Assembly (NCBI GenBank): GCA_963682175.1
Contig: OY821788.1
Span: 10,496,001 to 10,560,000 of the forward strand
DNA from: Triglochin maritima
Taxonomy: Eukaryota > Streptophyta > Magnoliopsida > Alismatales > Juncaginaceae
Length of the DNA stretch: 64,000 bases
Reading direction: 5' to 3'
Shown here: positions 55,417 through 64,000 of the stretch, piece by piece
How the letters are laid out: every line of letters begins with the position of its first letter
How positions within the stretch are numbered: position 1 is the first letter of the stretch
Position numbers and translations under genes: made by a program
The notes under the pieces: model-generated
The model's database searches: none
The model's input: only the letters and a program-made list of their open reading frames with translations
Told to the model about the DNA's origin: nothing

Positions 55417-55745
55417 CTCCTTGATTGACATCATTTCATGCTTATATTTGTATCTTATATCCATTATCTTACACCTAAGCAATGCTATGTGACAAGTATT
55501 ATGTTTGAATTTCAGAAATAAAGAGGTTTGATTGTTAGACCTTGGGACTAAGATGCAACGGAGAAGGACCTGAACGTAAGACCGAAGGACCTAAGAGCAA
55601 AATAGAAAACTCCACACCATCATGGGGAGTATTTTGGCAATTCGATTCGGGTCGGAGCTCCAACAAGCGAAGTAGATGCATCCAAGACCAACAAATATAT
55701 CAAGGAAAGCCCAAAACAAAAATGAGCGAGATCCGGATCCTGTAG

Positions 55746-55782
55746 ACCGCCAATTGGCGGTTTGGAACCGCCAATTGGCGGT
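55746..55782. repeat. Two perfect 16-bp palindromes, solo LTR H
   Basis: ACCGCCAATTGGCGGT occurs perfectly at 55746 and 55767, 21 bp apart, about 120 bp upstream of the TATA box. Confidence 0.95.
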
Positions 55783-55902
55783 CCGGATCTTCCCGGATCC
55801 GCTGAGATTTCTAGAGTGTATGTATTAGTGTTTGTTTAGGCTATTTTTGGTATTTGTTTAGTCCCACATCGGGGGATTGTCCCGGATTACCTTTTTCTAT
55901 GG

Positions 55903-55912
55903 CTATAAATAG
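55903..55912 (+). promoter_or_regulatory. TATA box, solo LTR H
   Basis: CTATAAATAG, same context (ATGGCTATAAATAG) as in D. Confidence 0.68.
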
Positions 55913-56798
55913 AAAGCCATCCCCTCTCTCATGTAAACACTCTCTCTCTTTGGTGGCCATCTTCTCTACTAAGAGTGAAGCCTTGAAGCAAAACTCTGGT
56001 GGAGAAAGAGGCTGCTTGTAATTGAGTGAGTTAATAATAGATGTTTTAATTAACATGTTGTTTCTTGCTTAGTTAATTTCCTTTAATGTGCTTTGCTTGC
56101 ATGTTTGTTTTGTTTTATGTCTTTTAGTTAACTTTTTCTTTAGTCTTGCTATAATTAGAGTAAGCATGTCTTCTTTCCTTAGTGTAATTGTTAGTTTAAA
56201 TATGTGTGAGTAGTTCCATCCCCTTTGGGGGTGGAGTAGATGTGTGTACATGTTATGTAGATGGTATGAATGCTAGATATAATTGTTTGTGAGAAATATT
56301 AGTATGCTTGCTTGAATTAATAAGAACATTACTTGATGGTTTCTGCCATAGTTAGGTACTTTCCATGCTCGTATGTTCTTAATAACAACATTGCATTGCT
56401 CATATTAATCACCTAAGTTAGTGTTGTAAATGATAGGTTTTGACATTAGGTACCTCTTATGCATTAACACACACTAACTAACTTGAGCTTCTTGTATGCA
56501 TTCACCACCACACTTATTTCACGTGCACACACACACACTCCACCCCTTTTTTTCATTTCTGAGTTTTTATCTTCCTCATTAGTTGTTTAGTTTAGTTTGT
56601 GTTGTGTTTTCATTTCAGCTTTGCTAGTTTACTAGTTTAGATTAGTGTAGTTTAGTGTAATCCATATTTCTCTCATTTCTTTCCCACTCGCCTTCGTACA
56701 AACCAAACGTCGACACACCTCCCTGTGGACGACCCGTATTTGTCACTGATTCAACGCGGTCGTGTACTTGCGGTTAATTAAAACGTTCAATCACTCCT

Positions 56799-57091
56799 AT
56801 TGTCGGAGATGAAAAGGAATCACTTCGAGAAAAAGAATTAGAGATAAGAAACCATAAAATATTTCAAAATAATAATTACAAACTTATATCTTCAAAAGAG
56901 TTGTGGACAAAAGGCACGACCAGAGATAGAACTTTTTAAGAGAGAAAAGCACTACGAAACTTTTGTAAACCAGTAGATCAGAGTAGTAATTCTCGAGATC
57001 CAATTATGCAAGAGTTATAAAAGTACAGATCCAACGAAAAAACCGTCGGATCAAGGCATGCAACCTTCATTGAAGGCAATGAACATAGACG
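56799..57091. other. Copia G remainder or leader
   Basis: Sequence right of the solo LTR; its first bases continue the Copia G Gag start on the minus strand (SPTIGATHPLAIPQ across the LTR). The rest is non-coding. Confidence 0.45.
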
Positions 57092-57173
57092 GGAGAAAAC
57101 CCGTAATTTTTTAAAATAATAAAGTTTAAATCGGAAATTTTAAAACTAAGAGTTTTTTTTTGAAAAATACTCC

Positions 57174-57232
57174 GATCGCGGATGCGAACCGCGATCCGTG
57201 ACCATGGATCGCGGTTCGCACTCGCGATCCAT
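57174..57232. repeat. M2 left subterminal GATCGCGG palindromes
   Basis: Alternating GATCGCGG/CCGCGATC half-sites, for example CGATCGCGGATGCGAACCGC and GGATCGCGGTTCGCACTCGC, at the same place as the right-end copies. Confidence 0.85.
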
Positions 57233-57313
57233 GGGCGCGAGCCCCTATAAAATACGGATCCGCTTCAAAAAAAATTCAAACCATTTTTTCTTCAATTCCT
57301 CACACATTTCCAC

Positions 57314-58194
57314 TTCTACTATCTACGCAGTCTTCAAATTGTGCCCGGTGATATCAATTTTTCTAATCTATGTGTCTTTCCTGGTGATATTTGAGGTTAA
57401 TTTTTTTCATTCTTAACTTGTATTTATAGTTATTAATAATTGGTGATAATATCAAATTTTGAAGTTCTACTCTCTACACAGTCTTCAAATTGTGCCTGGA
57501 GATATCAATTTTTCTGATCTGTGTGTATTTCTTGGTGATATTTGAGGTAATTTTTTTTTTCATTCTTATATTTATAGTTATTAATAATTGGTAATAATAT
57601 CAAATCTTGAAGTTCTACTCTCTAGACAGTCTTCAAATTGTGTCCGGAGATATCAATTTTTCTGATCTGTGTGTCTTTCCTGGTGATATTTGAGGGTTTT
57701 TTTTCATTCTTATATGTATAGTTATTAATAATTGGTAATAATATCAAATCTTCAAGTTCTACTCTCTACACAGTTTTCAAATTATGCCCGGTGATATCAA
57801 TTTTTCTGATCTGTGTGTCTTTCCTGGTGATATTTGAGGTAAATTGTTTTCATTCTTATATTTATAGTTATTAAAAATTGGTAATAATATCAAATCTTGA
57901 AGTTCTACTCTCTAGACGGTTTTCAAATTGTGCCCGGAGATATCAATTTTCTGATATGTGTGTCTTTCCTGGTGATATTTGAGTTAATTTTTGTTTCATT
58001 ATTATATTTATAGTTATTAATAATTGGTAATAATATCAAATTTTGAAGTTCTACTCTCTACACAGTCTTCAAATTAAGCCCGGTGATATCAGTTTTTCTG
58101 ATCTGTGTGTCTTTCCTGGTGATATTTGAGGTATTTTTTTCATTCTTATATTTGTAGTTATTAAAAATTGGTAATAATATCAAATCTTGAAGTA
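57314..58194 (+). repeat. Six tandem ~147-bp repeats
   Basis: Units start at 57314, 57465, 57613, 57757, 57903 and 58049 (TTCTACTNTCTACRC...GGTGATATTTGAGGT...ATCAAATYTTGAAG); lengths are 144-151 bp. They lie between the left terminal repeat and the transposase start. Each contains GAGGTAA-like donor and TCTTTCCTGG sequence, so they may represent duplicated 5' exon/intron or promoter units. Confidence 0.9.
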
Positions 58195-58242
58195 ATTTTT
58201 AATATAAAACTGATTAAAGAATTTTACATTGTAGTTAACGAA

Positions 58243-58476
58243 ATGATTGCGGTAAGTGTGCACTTTGACGGTGAAAAAATTCAAAATGCAAGTTATGGTG
58301 TAGAGTACACGATAGGTCCAAGACTTACACTTTTAGCGAGCGAAAATGTAACCTTAGAAGAAATTAAGAGTTGGATTTATCAAGTTTTGAATGTCGAAGA
58401 ATCTCGGTACTCGATGAATATTCAATTTCGTTGCAACATTGCACCAACGGGTTACGTTTGTACAACTGCTTATTAA
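58243..58476 (+). pseudogene. M2 transposase N-terminal fragment
   Basis: From ATG 58243: MIAVSVHFDGEKIQNASYGV, EYTIGPRLTLL, VTLEEIKSWIYQVLNVEESR, YSMNIQFRCN, stop at 58474. This is the PB1-like N-terminal module that opens many plant MuDR-type transposases (VSVYYDGE..., ...YQRLGLDENRY...). Zinc finger, DDE core and SWIM finger should follow but are absent; PMD sequence on the other strand begins soon after. It is therefore a truncated gene behind an expanded upstream repeat. Confidence 0.7.
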
Positions 58477-58499
58477 CAAATTTAGCCCGTTGAATACCA

Positions 58500-60137
58500 C
58501 GTAAGCCCTGAAATTGTAGTTTGAAAATTAGATAGTAAAACACAACAAACAATAATCGTCAAAGTCGTTAAAAACATACCATACGTCGAATATGTGGTCC
58601 ACCAGGAACGTAACCTAAGTCCTCGATAGAATCACGTGGGTCTGGCAACGGCCTTTCCAAACCGAACTATATTTGGCCTCGTATGTAGACTGTGTACATA
58701 CCATTATGCTGAAACCACTGACGATCATATGTTCGACTTTCCTCAAGAATCTGCAGTCTGTCCCACATTCGTATGTAAATTTCATGCTTCGCTCTGTCGG
58801 TCCGCATGTACTATCTTATCAAGTCTTTTGAGTTCTGTCCACAGATGAGGTTCTGGTGGTGTCGTCGTCTGATAAAATCCAAATTGTCTCATAGTTCTTG
58901 CTTTATAATGCAATGAAATCATCCAGAAATGAATCAAAGGCACTCTCGCAAGCCAATATGCAGCATGAGTAGTAAATACCCGGCCAGGAAGCAACATCAT
59001 ATATTGATTATATGGCTGTCAGTTTACATGCTCATCCAACATACATTCAAATTCATTTATGTGTAAGACAATTATGTGCGGCACTAACCTCATAAGTCTG
59101 TGCGTATTGCCACTTAATAGCAAATGGAAGTCGCGATTCTAGGTCTTTTCCACCTAAACACTCATCATGACCCACGTGTCTCGGGCGGGCTACGGGAAAC
59201 CAAATCCAAGACCAGTGTTGAAAGAGTAATAATGCATCACCAATGTTATTCATACCAGTTTGACATGAAATATACAAGTTGCAATATAAACGTGAAAGCA
59301 CGACCGCACCCCAATTGTATACTATCGGCTTATCCAACACCTACAAAAACCTCAAATACATAACTGGAACACCTGTCCCAGAGCTATCAGGGAAAACCAT
59401 GAATCCGAACAAATCTAAAATGATAGCCCGTGTATATTGTGCCACTTTTTCATCTGTGGCAAAATCCGGAAGGTTCCTGTAATTTACCCGCAACCATTGC
59501 AAATTGATGATAAATCCCGACTCTTTGAAAATTTGTGGCTAATCTGCTTCTACCGTTCTTTTACCTTTTTTCATCATCTCCGCATTTATATCAATCCCAA
59601 ATTAAGTTTTAATTAACTCACGACTGTCTCGATCACTGTACTCAATTATTGGAATACAAGTGATAGGTATACCACACAAATAGCTCACATCCTGCAATGT
59701 TAATCCAACCTCCTCAACCGGTAAGTGGAAAGTTTGAGTCTCAGGACGTCAACGCTCTACAAGTGTAGTAATCAATCTATTGTTTGTCCTTGTATGTTTT
59801 ATTTGGACAAGTTGATATAATCTCAAAATTTTGAGTGCTTGACTAAAACTATCGTGGAAAGGAATAACTAGACGATGTGCACGACATTCCAAAACAGTCT
59901 CCGACTATAATATATTAAAATATATTGTGAAAAATACATCAACTAAAAATATGTAATTTAAATATTTAGAAAAATTAACACAATATGATTTTTGTTTGTA
60001 CTTACATTTGTGCAAATATCATTGACTCTAAACATGCAATTTGGTATTCCGAAAAGTGGAAAAATAGACTCTCTATCCACTGCATCATTATACTCACGTT
60101 CGTTTTGTAAAGAGCGACTTCTATTTAAATGACTCAT
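58500..60137 (-). pseudogene. Plant mobile domain (PMD) pseudogene, M2-borne
   Basis: Minus-strand gene starting MSHLNRSRSLQNEREYNDAV at 60137, with an intron at about 60005-59910 (donor TGTAAGTAC). PMD hallmarks: ALKILRLYQLVQIKHTRTNN, RLITTLVER, TGA (59749-59751, normally Trp), RPETQTFHLPVEEVGLTLQD, VSYLCGIPI, ATDEKVAQYTRAIILDLFGF, MVFPDSSG, VLSRLYCNLYISCQTGMNNI, LLLFQHWSWIWFPVARP, then toward 58780 ARVPLIHFWMISLHYKARTM. Several stops and shifts follow. It is more decayed than the M1 copy and only distantly similar in sequence. Confidence 0.8.
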
Positions 60138-60660
60138 TTTGACAAAACAATTGTTTGGGAAAATAAAAATAGAATTAATTTTAATAATGAAAAAACAATT
60201 TACTCGTAGATTTCATGACAAATTGCATGTTATAGAAATAATGAAATATATAACAATTTAACACATAAATAAAACTAATATTTAAAATTTCATTTAACAG
60301 AAAATAATAATAAACTATTCCAAATACTTATATTATATAATAAATTTCGTAAATGTACGTTTTAGAAATTTTAAACGTATATAAATTAAATTTAATTATA
60401 AACAGATACGTAAATCCAAATAATATTTAAAATTAAATATAATAGAAAATAACAAAACAATTCCGAATAAATTTAATTTAACAAAGAAATTAAATCTTAA
60501 TTTTAATTATTCTTAAGTAAAAAAATTGTGTAAAATTAACCTGGGTCTAATATAAGCTGGGAAAGAAGTGTTGTGCGAGTCCTGAATGGAATAAAAACTA
60601 GAAGAGAAGAGTAGTTTTAATCAGGTTTTAATAATAAAATTTTTAACTAAACACTACATG

Positions 60661-60710
60661 GATCGCGGATCCGATCCGCGATCCCTGGTTGCGCGGATCG
60701 CGGGTCTTTT
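60661..60710. repeat. M2 right subterminal GATCGCGG palindromes
   Basis: GGATCGCGGATCCGATCCGC and GCGCGGATCGCGGG, matching the left-end array in the opposite end of the element. Confidence 0.85.
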
Positions 60711-60785
60711 GAAAAAAAATTCTTCTCCTAATTTTCTAATTTTTGATTTAAATTTTATTATTTAAAAAAATTACGGGGAGAAAAC

Positions 60786-62294
60786 TAGCATATGACAAGG
60801 CATAAACCTTCAAAAAAGATAAAATCCAAAACTAAAACAAGAAACTAATCACATAAAGAATCTGACATAAACAATGGTTGTTATTTGTTCGGAGAGGGAT
60901 CAACAAGGATATTCACAAGGATTCTCTAGATTGTAGCAAAACTCGCCTGTAACTTCAAAAATAAAAGAATCTACGTTGTTTCAAGCGAGAGATAACCGAA
61001 AAAAATTGCTCTGAGTTGGGAAGGTGGTGAGAGGAAATGTCGTAGCAGTAAAGAAACAAGAAGATACGCGAGGAAGGGTGATCATTGGATCGAGGGTTAT
61101 AAGAGGTTGAGTGGTGGAGATGCAAAAAAACGGATAGTATGGAAGATTCTCGAGGAAATCAAACTGTCCAAGAAAGAGGACCGTTGGATCAAGGGCAGAA
61201 TTTGAAAATGGATAGTGGAGATTCAGGAGTAAGAAACACACGTAAAACGTGGGAAGCCATTGATTTCCGAAGAGAAGAATTAGACAATCAAAAGGAAGAA
61301 TGTGTGCGAGGTGTAGGGAGCGAATGTTTTGGTGGGTTGAAAAAAAGAGAGAAAAGAAAGTAAAACGAAGAAAAGAGGGTTCTGGGCTTTAAAAAAGAAA
61401 AAAGGTCGTTGGGCCGAACTAGATTACCAAGAATTTTTCTTGGTGTTTAACCAAATAAAGCTTCATATTACAGTACAGATCTTATTAATGAAAACTTCTT
61501 TTATCATAGTTTAGAATGAGAGGAGGACTTGTATTTATAATGGAAATATAGTTACAACTTGTTCAACAAATATACAATTAACCTAGTCGTGTAGGACTAA
61601 ATACATAATGGTCTAGATACATCATGGTCTCAAACAACTTTCCAGATGGACTAAACTTAATAGGCGGAATTACAAATGGGCTTTGGGCCTAATAGCAAAC
61701 ATCTTTTGGAGCCCAAATTTTCTTCCTAACTCGAGGTCTCCATTTTTCATGTAGATCACAAATGGGCTCAGAAAGAGGATTAAATTACATAAAATTAAGT
61801 TACGACATTTGAGTGAGTTTAAACAATGAGCCTTTGTATTGGAATGAGTCCCTCCCTTACGACGATCAGGTCCAAAATGTCTTGACGATTCAGTTCTTGT
61901 TAGGTATGTTACTTGCAATTAACCATGTTCACATATTATTCCAATTAATCCTTACTACAAGGTGAACACGAACCGAATTAAAGAGATTAGGTAACAAATA
62001 TCTTCGAAGCGTCTTAGTAGCATAAGACTACATGTGTTTCTTGTTCTATGATTAGATCTTGCTTTATTTTCTTTTTACTCGATGAGATCTATAGGTTTTT
62101 AACTAAACACGATTAAGAATAATGTTTGTGGTGATTTCGTAGAATGTGCTTAATGACCAGCACTCCCATCTTTTAAGCTAATTTTTGTGATATTTATTTC
62201 AGTTATTTAGACTTGCTTCTGATTTCTTGCCAGTTATGTTTAATTGATTGACTGGATTGCTAGTAGTAGAGAATACATGCAAAAAGAAAGTTGG
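60786..62294. other. Unassigned DNA
   Basis: No recognisable gene. Short frames at 60981-61363 are in purine-rich sequence and unconvincing. 61440-61900 looks like an LTR or other TE end (AATTAAC and a TTGTATTTATAATGG TATA-like stretch near 61527) but no boundary is clear. Confidence 0.4.
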
Positions 62295-62627
62295 TCAGTG
62301 CAAGGTAAACACACTGTTGTCTTTGCAGTCCATTTGATTATTTACTAAACACCCTCTTTTGTGGTGTTCTTGCGGTTGTTTAAATGCAAAAGTCTGGAAC
62401 TCTTGATAGAATGATTTAAAATGATAACGCAGTAAGTGAGCTTTGACCAATCCGCACAGGCCTTCTGCACCAAACTTCTCGCCAACATCAAAAGTGTCAC
62501 GGATGTAGTAGCATTTCGCCCGATATCGGTTTCCAAACTTTGCCAAAATATTACCTTCAACCGAATAACTTCTACGGATTTTGATTTCATAAAAGCATAT
62601 TGACGACATCGCAATAAGGTATGCCAA
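62295..62627 (-). other. ORF of unknown nature
   Basis: 110 codons, MAYLIAMSSICFYEIKIRRS, with NILAKFGNRYRAKCYYIRDT and FGAEGLCGLVKAHLL. It is more protein-like than its surroundings and on the same strand as the exon at 63445, 0.8 kb downstream of it. I recognise no family. It could be an exon of the same or another host gene, or chance. Confidence 0.3.
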
Positions 62628-63444
62628 TTTTTATTATTATTGATCAGCTTAGTTATGCTATTTTATGATAATATAACGTGAAATAAATTTACATAATATG
62701 ACACGATATGACACAATTCTACGTGAATTTTCAATATATATACGCCAAACAGACACGTTTAGCACATTTTGTGGTCTACGTAATTGCTCTTTAGCTGAAT
62801 CAGTTACCTAAGGCTTTTCATACTACGAGAACATCGTTATATAATGACATATGACTATTATTTTGTCAACAATTTTTTTCTTCAAATTATGATAAATATG
62901 ACATACACCAAATATACGATTTCAGACATGAAACATAAACGAACACAATAATTGACATGCCCAGCTGCAATCACGAAAGCCAACTCATCGCCATTAGAAT
63001 GATGTATGTACTCTCGACTCCCTCAACAATTTCCAAGCTTGATCCGTTTCGCTTTAGTTATCATCTTTCCGATGCTCCATTTGTCATCATTTTTATTAAG
63101 AGAATTTCCGGTTATTTTATAAGAACAATTGATTACTTCAATGCTTTCGGTAGATCGGTTTTGTTGGTGTGTGAAAACCAAGTGACAACTTCCATTCTTG
63201 CCCGCCTTAAAATCTTGGGGAATATTTTGGCAACTTACATTAACAACAAAAGACGGTTAAACCAACAGCAGACGACATCCACGGCACACATGCCCACATA
63301 TACAAGAACTTACACAAAACATACTACCCTTGTTCGCATATGCACATGGCAACTACGAGCACAAAAGGAATCCAAACTGCACGACAACCAGGAACACAGG
63401 CAGATACCAACAACAACAACTGTTTCAACAGATTGGACACATCT
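62628..63444. other. Probable 3' untranslated or intergenic region
   Basis: The minus strand downstream of the stop at 63445 is T/G-rich and without coding signature over the first 200 bases, as in a 3' UTR. The long plus-strand frame at 62957-63577 has no recognisable domains and runs antisense over the exon, so I do not call it. Confidence 0.4.
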
Positions 63445-63768
63445 CTACTGCTGGACAGAACATCCTTCAGGGAAATGTGGCTCTGGTGGCAGAAACATGG
63501 CCTCTTTCTTCTCCACACAGTTGCCTTCCTCTTTCTCAAGCTCTTTCAGTCCCATCGCTTCAGACAAATATGTGTAAACTTCCTGGAATCTTTCTTCGGA
63601 AAGGGACACCTCGGCCAAGAGCTTCCTAGCGTAATCCTCAGAGGCATCATCGTAGTCGTTCCTCCTTTTCAGTACAATGTGGCCGCTTATCTCCCATACC
63701 GCCGGGTTCACCTGAGTGTCCAGTATTTTCTGGCTCACCTCTCCCAGAGCTTGCTTCTCGGCATAACA
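63445..63768 (-). CDS. Last coding exon of an unrecognised host gene
   Basis: A 107-codon frame on the minus strand with balanced amino-acid use: CYAEKQALGEVSQKILDTQV, NPAVWEISGHIVLKRRNDYD, DASEDYARKLLAEVSLSEER and FQEVYTYLSEAMGLKELEKE, then PPEPHFPEGCSVQQ and TAG. The exon probably starts at 63768, where TTCATGGTTCAG is a good acceptor, because the Met at 63777 would be inside it. The sequence is predicted helical and acidic. It has no TE similarity and no broken codons, unlike nearly everything else here. Upstream exons would lie beyond the right edge. I could not assign a family; a splice donor GCAGTAGAG at the stop is an alternative end. Confidence 0.5.
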   Translation of the reverse strand, partial: CYAEKQALGEVSQKILDTQVNPAVWEISGHIVLKRRNDYDDASEDYARKLLAEVSLSEERFQEVYTYLSEAMGLKELEKEEGNCVEKKEAMFLPPEPHFPEGCSVQQ

Positions 63769-63777
63769 CTGAACCAT

Positions 63778-64000
63778 GAAAAATCGTGAATTAAGTAAAC
63801 TTGGGCATGTAAATGCTTACATGGGACATTAACTATACACGCAAAGATCATCTTCAAAAAAAACATTTTTGTCATGCAAAGTTCCATTTACAATTTTTGA
63901 GGTAAAATGTATTGTTTTGAATCTTGGTAATTTGCGGCTGCATGGTCATAGAGGTCTCATTTATGTGATGCCACTACAACAAAATGAAACCTAACTAGTT
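63778..64000. other. Putative intron of host gene
   Basis: AT-rich sequence without coding potential immediately upstream (minus strand) of the acceptor at 63769. Confidence 0.35.

Larger units (their letters stand above)
55422..56793 (+). mobile_element. Solo LTR H (Gypsy D relative)
   Basis: About 1372 bp, TGATTGACATCATTTCATG...GTTCAATCA, with CTCCT immediately left (about 55417-55421) and right (56794-56798). No internal sequence adjoins it, so it is a solo LTR left by recombination between the two LTRs of an element. Palindromes are at 55746 and 55767 and the TATA box is at 55903. Confidence 0.9.
57101..60776. mobile_element. MULE transposon M2 with PMD pseudogene
   Basis: GGAGAAAAC is perfectly duplicated at 57092-57100 and 60777-60785, the 9-bp target duplication of Mutator-like elements. 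The terminal repeats, CCGTAATTTTTT... and its reverse, extend about 85 bp with AT-rich drift, followed inside by GATCGCGG palindromes at both ends. It contains the N-terminus of a transposase (+), a tandem repeat block and a PMD pseudogene (-), convergent as in M1 but with the two genes swapped end for end. The transposase catalytic core is deleted, so it is non-autonomous. Confidence 0.9.

Noticed and set aside
62957..63577. 206-codon plus-strand frame
   Set aside because: No domain, odd composition in its second half, and it is antisense to the better-supported exon at 63445-63768.

Overview
This is plant nuclear DNA, probably from a large, TE-rich angiosperm genome. It is AT-rich and almost entirely transposable-element (TE) sequence. 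The kingdom call rests on Copia elements with an initiator tRNA-Met primer site (TGGTATCAGAGC), Gypsy elements of the Athila/Tat kind with a tRNA-Asp-type site (TGGCGCCGTTGCCGGGGA), hAT, CACTA and MULE DNA transposons, and two genes with a plant mobile domain (PMD). I cannot name the species. The only candidate host coding sequence is one exon on the minus strand near the right edge (63445-63768).

Layout. (1) 1-9049: a Copia LTR pointing left, a hAT transposase fragment, then a Copia element pointing right (5' LTR 2829-4875, primer site, broken gag, decayed protease/integrase), ended by a truncated Gypsy-type LTR. (2) 9050-38354: one decayed hAT transposase gene split by a CACTA-type transposon (9999-37759), itself filled by a deep nest. 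Resolved by target-site duplications, a Copia gag element (C1, 16169-21466, CATCC) sits in the ORF of an Athila-like element (B, 14205-24285, CCTAC). B sits in a gag-protease Gypsy element (D, 12228-30855, ATAAT). D sits in the 5' LTR of a second Copia gag element (C2), which sits beside or in inverted Copia relatives (C3, C4) inside the CACTA. None of B, C1, C2, C3 or D carries a recognisable reverse transcriptase or integrase, so all look non-autonomous. (3) 40358-46530: a MULE transposon (M1) with two convergent genes, a PMD gene (+) and a transposase followed by an OTU-type cysteine protease domain (-). (4) 46531-57100: a Gypsy RT remnant, a leftward Copia element with a 2.3-kb LTR and RT/RNase H remains, a decayed Gypsy relative of D, a Copia gag/protease remnant, and a solo LTR (TSD CTCCT). 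(5) 57101-60776: a second MULE (M2; perfect 9-bp TSD) with a transposase N-terminus behind six ~147-bp tandem repeats and, convergent to it, a PMD pseudogene. (6) 60786-64000: mostly unassigned DNA plus the host exon.

The most striking structure is a repeated cis-architecture. In the Copia C LTRs, CGGTCGACCG palindromes come as seven pairs, with within-pair spacings 22, 22, 21, 22, 22, 19, 22 bp in both C1 and C2; six of the seven intervals can still be read in the inverted C3. A different Copia family uses the same palindrome at 20-22 bp. Gypsy D, F and the solo LTR use paired ACCGCCAATTGGCGGT at exactly 21 bp. Element B uses GCGGCGATTCCGCCGC-like pairs at 31-32 bp, and the CACTA ends use inverted CCACGTCGG pairs mostly at 19-21 bp. 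In the LTRs the arrays lie just upstream of the TATA box. I read this as a shared regulatory grammar: CG-bearing dyads phased on whole helical turns. That reading is inference; the positions are direct observation.

Nearly every coding region is broken. Most nonsense codons are TGG-to-TGA, CAG-to-TAG or CGA-to-TGA changes, as expected from deamination of methylated cytosine in silenced DNA. Boundaries were read by eye; identities and exact junctions are unaligned estimates.
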